Shown piece after piece: positions 1 through 8,783 of a stretch of DNA of 64,000 nucleotides. Both the position numbers and the translations under genes were made by a program. The notes beneath the pieces were generated by a model, which was given only the letters and a program-made list of their open reading frames with translations, ran no database searches and was not told where the DNA came from. This DNA is from an uncultured Burkholderiales bacterium. Its GTDB lineage: Bacteria; Pseudomonadota; Gammaproteobacteria; Burkholderiales; Burkholderiaceae_C. Every line of letters starts with the position of its first letter. The stretch's first letter is position 1. The DNA lies in the NCBI GenBank assembly GCA_937864005.1, contig CALMIL010000088.1, positions 1 through 64,000 on the forward strand, given 5' to 3'.

Positions 1-135
<135 letters not shown>

Positions 136-148
136 ACCTGGACTCGGC

Positions 149-595
149 TCAATCCCGCCGATACGGATCGGCGAAGCCGAGGCCGACGAGAATCCGGCTC
201 TCCAGCGCCTCCATCCGCTTCGCGTCGGCCGCGTCCTCGTGGTCGTGGCCCTGCGCGTGCAGCGTGCCGTGCACGAGCAGGTGCGCATAGTGATCGGCGA
301 GTCCGATGCCTTGCGCCGCTGCTTCGTCGGCGACGACCGGCGCGCAGACGACGATATCGGCGACGACGGCCGGCGCGTGCTCGTAGTCGAAGGTCAGCAC
401 GTTGGTCGCATAGTCCCGGCCGCGGTAGGCGCGGTTCAGCGCGCGCCCCTCGTCAAGGCCGACGATGCGCACCGTGATCACCGCCGGCGAGGCGAGCGCG
501 GCGCGGATCCAGCGCGCGACCGCGTGGCGCGGCAGCAGCGCCCGGTGCGCCCCGTCGGCGAACTGCAGCGACAGGGTCAGCGCCTGCCGCGTCAA
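149..595 (-). CDS. ybeY: Endoribonuclease YbeY (rRNA maturation factor)
   Basis: A 148-residue protein, the usual size for YbeY. It carries the metal-binding signature [16 protein letters not shown] near residues 104-119, where three histidines hold the zinc. YbeY is a single-strand-specific RNase that acts in 16S rRNA 3'-end maturation and ribosome quality control. The start is a TTG that overlaps the stop of upstream ybeZ as TTGA. It is the best start because the following residues (LTLSLQFAD) align with the normal family N-terminus. The ybeZ-ybeY pairing is conserved in proteobacteria; ybeX and lnt do not follow here. Confidence 0.93.
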   Translation of the reverse strand: MTRQALTLSLQFADGAHRALLPRHAVARWIRAALASPAVITVRIVGLDEGRALNRAYRGRDYATNVLTFDYEHAPAVVADIVVCAPVVADEAAAQGIGLADHYAHLLVHGTLHAQGHDHEDAADAKRMEALESRILVGLGFADPYRRD

Positions 596-1617
596 GCGCG
601 GTCCCCGCCGCGATCGGCGGCGTCGTAGGCCTCGACGATGCGCGCGACGAGCGGGTGGCGCACGACGTCGGCGGCGCTAAAGTGGGTCGTCGCGATGCCG
701 CGCACCCGGCGCAGGATGCGCTCGGCCTCGACGAGGCCGCTTTCGGTACCGCGCGGCAGGTCGATCTGGCTCACGTCGCCATTGACGACGGCGCGCGAGC
801 CGAAGCCGATCCGGGTCAGGAACATCTTCATCTGCTCGCGCGTCGTATTCTGCGCCTCGTCGAGGATGACGAAGGCGTGGTTCAGCGTGCGCCCGCGCAT
901 GAAGGCGAGCGGCGCGATCTCGATCGACGCCTTCTCGAAGGCGCGCGTCACGCGATCGAACCCCATCAGGTCGTAGAGCGCGTCGTAGAGCGGGCGCAGA
1001 TAGGGATCGACCTTCTGCGCCAGGTCGCCGGGCAGGAAGCCGAGCCGCTCGCCGGCCTCGACCGCCGGGCGCGTCAGCACGATGCGCTGCACGCTGCTGC
1101 GCTCGAGCGCGTCGACCGCGCAGGCGACGGCGAGGAAGGTCTTGCCGGTGCCGGCCGGGCCGATGCCGAAGCTGATGTCGTGCGTCAGGATGCTGCGCAG
1201 ATAGCGCACCTGGTTGGGCGTGCGCCCCTGCAGGTCGGCGTGGCGCGTGCGCAGCACGATCGGCGCGTCGGCGGCGTCGTGCAGCGGGGTCGGCGCCGCC
1301 ACACCACGGCGGCGCGGCGGCGCGGCCAGATCGGCCGCCGCCTCGGTCAGCGCGAGCTGGAAGGCCTCGGCGGCGATCGGCTTTCTGGCGCGGTCGTAGA
1401 GCGACTGCAGCAGCGCGACGGCGCGCTCGGCGGCGCCCTTCGCGCCTTCGACGCGAAACGATTCGTTGCGCCGCGAGATGCGCACGTCCAGCGCCTCCTC
1501 GATGCCGCGCAGATGCTCGTCCAGGCTGCCGCACAGGTGCGCGAGCCGTACATTGTCGAGCGGGATGAAGGCGTGGCGAAGGATCAAGGCAGGGTGCGGC
1601 CGGCAGGCATGGCGCAT
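592..1617 (-). CDS. ybeZ: PhoH-family ATPase (YbeZ)
   Basis: About 341 residues from the ATG at 1617. The PhoH ATPase domain shows a Walker A motif (GPAGTGKT), the segment [19 protein letters not shown] typical of PhoH, and a Walker B-like VILDEAQN. The N-terminal part ([17 protein letters not shown]) is the usual YbeZ leader domain. YbeZ is a cytosolic NTPase thought to work with YbeY in RNA and ribosome metabolism. The reading frame stays open to 1755, but residues before 1617 do not look like the family. A TTG at 1587 would also fit family length, so the start is uncertain. No clear Shine-Dalgarno precedes either. It is translationally coupled to ybeY. Confidence 0.9.
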   Translation of the reverse strand: MRHACRPHPALILRHAFIPLDNVRLAHLCGSLDEHLRGIEEALDVRISRRNESFRVEGAKGAAERAVALLQSLYDRARKPIAAEAFQLALTEAAADLAAPPRRRGVAAPTPLHDAADAPIVLRTRHADLQGRTPNQVRYLRSILTHDISFGIGPAGTGKTFLAVACAVDALERSSVQRIVLTRPAVEAGERLGFLPGDLAQKVDPYLRPLYDALYDLMGFDRVTRAFEKASIEIAPLAFMRGRTLNHAFVILDEAQNTTREQMKMFLTRIGFGSRAVVNGDVSQIDLPRGTESGLVEAERILRRVRGIATTHFSAADVVRHPLVARIVEAYDAADRGGDRA

Positions 1618-1784
1618 TGTCGCCGCAGTTCGCGCCCGGGCGGTGCCGCACGCCGGCAACGACGCACCGCCGGCTGCGGCAATGCGATGCCGCGGCGGTG
1701 CAGGCATGATGCGCATACGCGGCGATTGCGCAGGCTCAATGGCGGCGGCCGCCACTGCACCGAAACTCGACGAGGAGTGAAACG
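1618..1784. promoter_or_regulatory. Divergent intergenic region, ybeZ / universal stress protein
   Basis: This 167-bp gap separates two divergently transcribed genes and so should hold promoters for both. A good Shine-Dalgarno (GAGGAG at about 1771-1776) precedes the stress-protein ATG. No convincing -35/-10 pair was found. An ATTG-N8-CAAT inverted pair at 1725-1740 does not match the FNR/Anr consensus. Confidence 0.4.
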
Positions 1785-2273
1785 ATGAAGATATTGCTGC
1801 CCGTGGACGGCTCCGACGCCGCGCTCGATGCGGTGCGCTTTGCGGTCCGCCTGGCGCGCGAAGGGCTCGCCATCGAATGCGTGCTCGCCAATGTGCAGGA
1901 GCCGGCGACGCTGTACGAGATGGTCGTCGCCCACGACGCCGAGGTGCTGCACGAGATCAGCGATGCCGCCGGCGCGCACGCGATCGAGCCGGCCGCCGCG
2001 CTGCTGCGCGCCGCGGCCATCGATTGCACGAGCGAGGTCGCAAGCGGCGACCCGGGTCACAGCCTGGTCGAGCTGGCCGAGACGCTGGACTGCGCGATGA
2101 TCGTCATGAGCGCGCGCGGCATGGGCGCGCTGCGCCAGGCGCTGCTCGGCTCGGTGTCGCAGTCGGTGCTGCATTCGAGTTCGGTGCCGGTGCTGCTCGT
2201 CAAGCCGCCGCCCGAGCCCGAGGCCGAGCCCGACGAGATCGCGCGGTCGCTCGCCGACGAACCGCCGGCCTGA
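1785..2273 (+). CDS. Universal stress protein, UspA family
   Basis: 162 residues forming one Usp domain. It starts with the family's first strand ([20 protein letters not shown]). Near residues 105-135 it carries the nucleotide-binding pattern GxxG-x9-G(S/T) as [20 protein letters not shown], which suggests an ATP-binding Usp. These are small cytosolic proteins induced by starvation or redox stress; the exact role is unknown. The acidic, proline-rich C-terminal extension (about residues 144-162) is not part of the fold. A strong GAGGAG ribosome binding site supports the start. The next gene begins 21 bp downstream on the same strand. Confidence 0.9.
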   Translation: MKILLPVDGSDAALDAVRFAVRLAREGLAIECVLANVQEPATLYEMVVAHDAEVLHEISDAAGAHAIEPAAALLRAAAIDCTSEVASGDPGHSLVELAETLDCAMIVMSARGMGALRQALLGSVSQSVLHSSSVPVLLVKPPPEPEAEPDEIARSLADEPPA

Positions 2274-2294
2274 GCCGCGGGCCGGGAATCCATC

Positions 2295-3728
2295 ATGGTG
2301 CACAGCGCCTTCGCCCCGCCGGTCTTCGATGCGCTGCGCCTGGCCGACGCGAGCCTGGATATCACGGCCACGCAGCGGCTCGGGGCGCGGGCGATCCGCA
2401 CCCGCCAGGCGAGCCGCCTGCGCGCGCTGCTCGACGCCGCGCGTTCGGGAACGCGCTTCTGGCGCGAGCGGCTGCCGGCGAGCTTGCCGGACGGCGGCGC
2501 GGAGATCGATCTCGCAACCCTGCCCGTCCTCACCAAGGCGCAGCTGATGGCGCGCTTCGACGACGCCGTCGCGCAGCCCGAGGTGACGCTCGCCGGGCTG
2601 CGCGAATTCGTCTCCGACCCGGCGCGCGTCGGCGAGGCCTTCCTCGGCCGCTATATCGTCTGGGAGAGCTCGGGCACGAGCGGCGAGTCCGGCATCTTCG
2701 TACAGGACGCCGCGACGATGGCCGTGCTCGACGCCCTCGAGGCGCTGCGCCGCCACACGCTGCGCCCGATGCGCCGGCTGTTCGATCCGCTGTACCTGAG
2801 CGAGCGGCTGGTCTTCGTTGGCGCGACCTGCGGCCACTTCGCGAGCGTCGTCTCGGTCGAGCGGTTGCGCCGCCTCAATCCGTGGATGGGGATGGCGTAT
2901 CACACGCTGTCGATCATGCGGCCGACGATCGAGATCGTCGCCGAACTGAACGCGCTGCAGCCGAGCATCCTCGTCAGCTACCCGACCGCCGTCGCGCTGC
3001 TCGCCGACCAGGCGCGCAGCGGCGCCCTGCAGATCCGCCCCGCCGAGATCTGGACCGGTGGCGAGACGCTGGCCGCCGATGTCCGCCGCCACATCGAGCA
3101 GACCTTCGGCTGCCCGGTGCGCAACAGCTACGGCGCGTCCGAGTTCCTGTCGATCGGCTGGGAGTGTGCCGAGGGCGCGATGCACGTCAACGCCGACTGG
3201 GTGATCTTGGAGCCGGTCGACGAGCGCATGCAGCCGGTGCCGCCCGGCACCGTCTCGCACACGACGCTGCTGACGAACCTGGCGAATCACCTGCAGCCCC
3301 TGATCCGCTACGACCTGGGCGACCGGCTGCGCGTGCAGCCCGGCGCCTGCGCCTGCGGCTCGCCGCTGCCGGTGATCGAGGTCCAGGGCCGGCAGGACGA
3401 TCCGCTCGTCTGGCGCGACGCGCACGGCGCCAGCGTCAGCTGGCTGCCGCTCGCCCTCTCGACGCTGCTCGAGGAAGAGTGCGGCGTGTTCGACTTTCAG
3501 CTCCGCCAGCAGGGCGACCGCACGCTATGCCTGCGCGTCGGTCTCGACGGCGAGGCGGCGCACGAGGCGCTCGCGCGCTGCCACCGCTCGCTCACCGCGC
3601 TGGCCCAGCGCGACCGCGTGGCGGGCCTGCGCATCGTCATGGAGCACGGCCAGCCGCTCCTGCGCGGCGCGAGCGGCAAGGTCAAGCGCGTGATCGGCGA
3701 CGCGCGCCGAATCAGGGTGCCGCGCTGA
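2295..3728 (+). CDS. Adenylate-forming enzyme, PaaK/CapK-like (phenylacetate-CoA ligase family)
   Basis: 477 residues. The adenylation motif appears as ESSGTSGESG near residue 123. Further family segments are RNSYGASEF (about residue 275) and LIRYDLGDR (about residue 335), which correspond to the ATP- and ribose-binding motifs of PaaK/CapK-like ligases. Such enzymes activate a carboxylic acid as an acyl-adenylate and often form a CoA thioester. The substrate cannot be told from sequence. No phenylacetate pathway genes lie next to it, so naming it paaK is not justified. It sits 21 bp after the stress protein and overlaps the convergent sorbosone dehydrogenase-like gene by 17 bp at its 3' end. 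Confidence 0.75.
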   Translation: MVHSAFAPPVFDALRLADASLDITATQRLGARAIRTRQASRLRALLDAARSGTRFWRERLPASLPDGGAEIDLATLPVLTKAQLMARFDDAVAQPEVTLAGLREFVSDPARVGEAFLGRYIVWESSGTSGESGIFVQDAATMAVLDALEALRRHTLRPMRRLFDPLYLSERLVFVGATCGHFASVVSVERLRRLNPWMGMAYHTLSIMRPTIEIVAELNALQPSILVSYPTAVALLADQARSGALQIRPAEIWTGGETLAADVRRHIEQTFGCPVRNSYGASEFLSIGWECAEGAMHVNADWVILEPVDERMQPVPPGTVSHTTLLTNLANHLQPLIRYDLGDRLRVQPGACACGSPLPVIEVQGRQDDPLVWRDAHGASVSWLPLALSTLLEEECGVFDFQLRQQGDRTLCLRVGLDGEAAHEALARCHRSLTALAQRDRVAGLRIVMEHGQPLLRGASGKVKRVIGDARRIRVPR

Positions 3729-4863
3729 TGCGGTAGACGGCGCCGTTCAGGTCGTCGCTGACGAGCAGCGAGCCGTCGCGGCGCACGAGGACATCGACCG
3801 GGCGGCCGAGAAAGGCATTGTTCTCGACCAGGCCGCCGAGGAAGGGCTCCATCTTCGCGATGCCGCCCCTGCCGTCGGGGAAGGCGACGACGACATCAGC
3901 GGCAAATTTCTGCGACCGGTTCCACGGGCCGTGGCGGGCGATGAAGATCGCGCCGCGATATTTCGGCGGGAACATGCCGCCTTCGTAGAAACGCATGCCG
4001 AGCGCCGCCGCGTGCGGCCCGAGCAGCAAAGCCGGCTGCGCGAAATCGGCGCAGTTCCTGCCGCGGCCGAACTCCGGGTCGGGCAGCATGCCCTGATGGC
4101 AGTACGGATAGCCGAAATGCTGCCTGCCGGGCTGCGTGAGGTGGTCGAGTTCGTCGTTCGGCAACTCGTCGCCCATCCAGTCGCGGCCGTTGTCGGTGAA
4201 CCAGAGGCTGCCGTCCTTCGGGTCGAAATCGAAGCCGACCGTATTGCGCACGCCCTCGGCGACCACGTCGATGCCGCTGCCGTCGAGATTCATGCGCCGG
4301 ATCTGCGCGAAGCCGGGCGGCGGCAGGCAGATATTGCACGGCGCGCCGATGCCGACGTAGAGCTTGCGGTCGGGGCCGATCGCGAGATAGCGCCACCCGT
4401 GCGCGCGCTTGTCGGGAAGCTGGTCGTAGACGGTCACCGGCTTGGGCGGGTCGTCGAGACGCTGCTCGATGGCGTCGAAACGCAGGATCATCGTCATCGT
4501 CGCGACGTAGAGAGCGCCCTTGTGGAACGCGATGCCGTTGGGCATCTCGAGGCCGGCGGCGATCGTCTTCACCTGCCGCCGGCCATCCTTCTCGACGATC
4601 GCATGGACCTTGCCCGCCGAGCGCGAGCTGACGAAGACGGTGCCGGCGTCGCCCTCGCGCAGGCTGCGCGCATCGGGCACGCCGGCGGCGAAGACCTCGG
4701 CCTTGAAGCCGGGCGGCAGCGTGATCCGTGCGAGCGGCAGCCTGTCGGCCGGCGTCGCGTCGGCCGCGGCGCCGGGCAGCCCGGTCAAACCGGCGAGCGC
4801 GGCGACGGCAAGCGCCGCGGCGACGCGCCACACGCCGGATCGAATCGACCGCGCCTGCGTCAT
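3712..4863 (-). CDS. Exported sorbosone/glucose dehydrogenase-like beta-propeller protein
   Basis: 383 residues from the ATG at 4863. A basic start followed by a hydrophobic stretch (VAAALAVAALAGLTGLPGAAA) is a clear Sec signal peptide, so the product should be periplasmic. The mature part resembles the GSDH/sorbosone dehydrogenase propeller: LPPGFKAEVFA, the repeat LEMPNGIAFHKGALYVA, GFDFDPKDGSLWFTDNGRDW, and FIARHGPWNRSQK near the end. Relatives are PQQ- or cation-dependent sugar oxidoreductases, but many have unknown substrates. It is the last gene of a thiolase-SDR-GSDH unit and its start overlaps the SDR stop as ATGA. PQQ use is inferred from the family. Confidence 0.8.
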   Translation of the reverse strand: MTQARSIRSGVWRVAAALAVAALAGLTGLPGAAADATPADRLPLARITLPPGFKAEVFAAGVPDARSLREGDAGTVFVSSRSAGKVHAIVEKDGRRQVKTIAAGLEMPNGIAFHKGALYVATMTMILRFDAIEQRLDDPPKPVTVYDQLPDKRAHGWRYLAIGPDRKLYVGIGAPCNICLPPPGFAQIRRMNLDGSGIDVVAEGVRNTVGFDFDPKDGSLWFTDNGRDWMGDELPNDELDHLTQPGRQHFGYPYCHQGMLPDPEFGRGRNCADFAQPALLLGPHAAALGMRFYEGGMFPPKYRGAIFIARHGPWNRSQKFAADVVVAFPDGRGGIAKMEPFLGGLVENNAFLGRPVDVLVRRDGSLLVSDDLNGAVYRISAAP

Positions 4864-5906
4864 CCCTGCGCAATCGCCGCGCCGGCGGCAGTCGCCAGCG
4901 CGATCAGCTCGGCCTCGCGCTGCGGCGCAAGCCTGCCCGCAAGGCGCGCGTCGCCGGCGGCCGGCAGCGGCTCGGCGAGCACGGCGCGCACCGTATCGCC
5001 GAGCGGCCGGGTGCGCAGGCCGTGCGCGATCGCGCGCGAAATATCGACCGCCATCAGGCCGGCCGTCTCGGCGTCGCCCGCCGCAACCCACAGCGGCAGT
5101 CCGGTCCACGGCGCGACATCCTGCGCCGTCAAGACCGACTCGGCGACCGCGACCGGTTCGGCCGGCGACCGGCCGATCGCGCGCGCGCCTTCACGGCAGG
5201 CGGCGATCAGCTCGGCCCAGCCGAGCGGCTTGCCGTCCGCCGGGCCGGTTGCGTTGAACGCGCCCGTCGCGCCATCTTCCAGCAGCGTCACCATCCAGCG
5301 TGCAAGATCGAATGCGTCGATGAACTGCAGGCGCGCGGCCGGCGCATCCGGCACCAGCATCGTCCCGCCCGCCGCGGCGCGCCACGGCCAGTAGGAAAAG
5401 CGCCCGCTCGGGTCGCCGCTGCCGACGATCAGCCCGGGCCGCACGACGATCAGCCGCGCGCCGAGCAGGCGGGATAGCACGCGCTCGGACTCGGCCTTCA
5501 GTGGGCCGTAGTTCTGCGCCGTCACGGCGGCGTCGGCGGCCAGCCCGTCGGCCGGCGCGAGCGGCGCGCTTTCGTCCAACCGCGGCGTCGCGAGCGACGC
5601 ATAGGCCGAGATGCTCGAGACGAACAGATAGCGTGCGAAGCCGGCCAGCGCCCGGGCGGTCGGCTCGACGTCGGCGGGGCAGTAGCCGCAGGTGTCGATC
5701 ACCGCATCCCAGCGGCCACGCCCGAGCGCGGCGAGGTCGCCGCGCCGGTCGCCGGTCAGCACCTGCACGCCGTGCGGCCAGTCGCGGCGCGCCTTGCCGC
5801 GGTTGAAGACGGTGACCGCGTGCCCGCGCGCGAGCGCCGCGTCGAGCAGCGCGCGGCCCAGAAAGACGCCGCCGCCGAGCAACAGGATATTCAACGCCGC
5901 GCCCAT
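4860..5906 (-). CDS. NAD-dependent epimerase/dehydratase-like SDR protein
   Basis: 348 residues from the ATG at 5906. The N-terminus holds an extended-SDR dinucleotide-binding motif (ILLLGGGVFLGRALLDAAL). Then come FNRGKAR, a segment typical of NAD(P)-binding reductases of this subfamily, a serine-rich strand (YLFVSSISAYASL), and YGPLKAESERVL where the catalytic YxxxK would lie. Here the tyrosine and lysine are spaced Y-G-P-L-K, so the pair is retained. The substrate is unknown. It follows the thiolase by 11 bp and overlaps the next gene by ATGA, so the three are probably one operon. Confidence 0.78.
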   Translation of the reverse strand: MGAALNILLLGGGVFLGRALLDAALARGHAVTVFNRGKARRDWPHGVQVLTGDRRGDLAALGRGRWDAVIDTCGYCPADVEPTARALAGFARYLFVSSISAYASLATPRLDESAPLAPADGLAADAAVTAQNYGPLKAESERVLSRLLGARLIVVRPGLIVGSGDPSGRFSYWPWRAAAGGTMLVPDAPAARLQFIDAFDLARWMVTLLEDGATGAFNATGPADGKPLGWAELIAACREGARAIGRSPAEPVAVAESVLTAQDVAPWTGLPLWVAAGDAETAGLMAVDISRAIAHGLRTRPLGDTVRAVLAEPLPAAGDARLAGRLAPQREAELIALATAAGAAIAQG

Positions 5907-5917
5907 GTCGCCGCGCC

Positions 5918-7120
<1,203 letters not shown>

Positions 7121-7192
7121 GGCGGATTCCGGTTTGCAGCGTGAGCCGCGATTGTCTCGCAGCCCGCGGCGGGCCGGACAAGACACCGCCGA

Positions 7193-7209
7193 GCGTGAAC
7201 GCTTCACGC
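7193..7209. promoter_or_regulatory. Perfect inverted repeat, candidate operator
   Basis: GCGTGAA-CGC-TTCACGC is a perfect 7-bp inverted repeat with a 3-bp centre. It lies in the 202-bp divergent gap between the thiolase operon (start 7120) and the HD-GYP gene (start 7323). The position suits an operator for the thiolase promoter. No regulator gene is adjacent. A GC-alternating run follows directly at about 7212-7227. Confidence 0.45.
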
Positions 7210-7322
7210 CCTGCGCGCGCGCGCGCCGCACCCCGCTGCGCTCAAGTCGCGCGCCGCGCGTGCCGATGATCCGTCCATGCCACCCACTTCACGGGCGGCG
7301 CGCCGTCCACACAACCCGAACG

Positions 7323-8783
7323 ATGAGCGAGAACGCTTCGCAACATTTCGCAGCCGTCGGCGAGCTTCGCGTCGGCATGTTCATCCACCTGAAGGGCGGC
7401 TGGCTTGCGCATCCCTTCCCGCTCAGCAATTTCAAGATCAGCTCGCCGCAGCAGATCGCGACGATCCGCTCGCTCGGCCTGAAGACGGTACGCTGGAGCC
7501 CCGAGAAGAGCGACCTCGACACCGCGCCCGAGACCTCCGACTTTGCCGACCGCGTGCCGGCAAAGAGCGCCGACGCTGCCGGCGCGGGCTCTCGGGTCGG
7601 CGCCGGTGGCGCGGCAGATTCGGCAGACGCAGCGCGGCGCGCGCCCATGCGCCCCGAACCGATCGAGGCCGCGCCGCGCGCCGCGGGCGGCGCCGCGGCG
7701 GGTGCGGCCATGCCGATCCCGCCCGTCTCGGCCGCACCGGTTCCTGCCGCCGCCCCGGCCGCGGCCCTGGCGGACGCCGAATCCCGCCGCCGCGGCGCGG
7801 TCGCCGCCCAGCGCGCGGCGCTGCAGCACTGCCAGCGCCAGTTCGCCGAGGCCAACCTCGCCTACCGGACGATGGCCGACCTCGTCACCGCCAAACCCAG
7901 GCTCGCGCGCGAGCAGTCCGAGGCGCTGTCGCGTGCGCTCGTCGACAAGATGCTCGGCTCGGGCGAGATCTGCATCCGGCTGCTCGCCGAGACCGCGGGC
8001 GACAAGGCGTCGGCGCATGCGATCAATGTCGCGGTCATCGCGCTGCTGCTGGGCAAGTCGTTCGGACTCGCCGAATCGGACATGCTCGATCTCGGGGTCG
8101 GCGCGATGCTGCACGATATCGGCAAGCTCGACCTGCCCGAGCGGCTGCGCCACCGCGAGGATCACTTCTCGCCGTCCGAGGCGCTGTACTACCAGGAGCA
8201 CGTGGCGCACGGCGCGGCGCACGCACGCCGCATGGGGCTTGCCGAAGGCGCGCTGTCGGTCATCGAGCAGCACCACGAGCACGCCGACGGCAGCGGCTTT
8301 CCGCTGCGCCTGACGAGCGCGCGCATGAGCGTCGCCGCGCGCATCGTCGCCCTCGTCAACCGCTACGACAACCTGTGCAATCCGCACGTGCCGTCGCGCG
8401 CGCTGACGCCGCACGAGGCGCTGTCGCTGCTGTTCGCGCAGGGCAAGAGCAAGTTCGACGCCACGATTCTGGGCGCCTTCGTGAAGATGATGGGTGTCTA
8501 TCCGCCGGGATCGGCGGTGCAGCTGACCGACGACCGCTTCGCGCTCGTCGTCGCCGTCAACTCGGACCGCCCGCTCAAGCCGCGGGTGCTGGTCCACGAG
8601 CAGGGCATCGCGGCCGCCGACACGCTGCTGCTCGACCTGGAGAACGAGCCCAAGCTCGGCATCCGGCGCAGCCTGAAGCCGCTTGCGCTGCCGCGCGACG
8701 CGCTCGAGTTTCTCGCCCCGCGTCCGCGCGTCGCCTACTTCTTCGAGCCGGCGCACGAACTCGAGGCGGAGGCGATCGGGTGA
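7323..8783 (+). CDS. HD-GYP domain c-di-GMP phosphodiesterase with DUF3391
   Basis: 486 residues from the ATG at 7323. Residues 10-60 (VGELRVGMFIHLKGGWLAHPF) match the DUF3391 domain found before HD-GYP domains. An Ala/Pro/Gly-rich low-complexity linker spans about 80-150. The HD-GYP domain follows, with the HD pair at His264-Asp265 (AMLHDIGKLDLP) and the signature HHEHADGSGFP at 317-327, where phenylalanine replaces the usual tyrosine. HD-GYP proteins open cyclic di-GMP in the cytoplasm. The metal ligands look present, so activity is likely. It overlaps the downstream GGDEF-EAL gene as GTGA. Confidence 0.88.
   Translation: MSENASQHFAAVGELRVGMFIHLKGGWLAHPFPLSNFKISSPQQIATIRSLGLKTVRWSPEKSDLDTAPETSDFADRVPAKSADAAGAGSRVGAGGAADSADAARRAPMRPEPIEAAPRAAGGAAAGAAMPIPPVSAAPVPAAAPAAALADAESRRRGAVAAQRAALQHCQRQFAEANLAYRTMADLVTAKPRLAREQSEALSRALVDKMLGSGEICIRLLAETAGDKASAHAINVAVIALLLGKSFGLAESDMLDLGVGAMLHDIGKLDLPERLRHREDHFSPSEALYYQEHVAHGAAHARRMGLAEGALSVIEQHHEHADGSGFPLRLTSARMSVAARIVALVNRYDNLCNPHVPSRALTPHEALSLLFAQGKSKFDATILGAFVKMMGVYPPGSAVQLTDDRFALVVAVNSDRPLKPRVLVHEQGIAAADTLLLDLENEPKLGIRRSLKPLALPRDALEFLAPRPRVAYFFEPAHELEAEAIG

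Noticed and set aside
1725-1740. ATTG-N8-CAAT as an FNR/Anr box before the stress protein
   Set aside because: Lacks the TTGAT-N4-ATCAA core and spacing.
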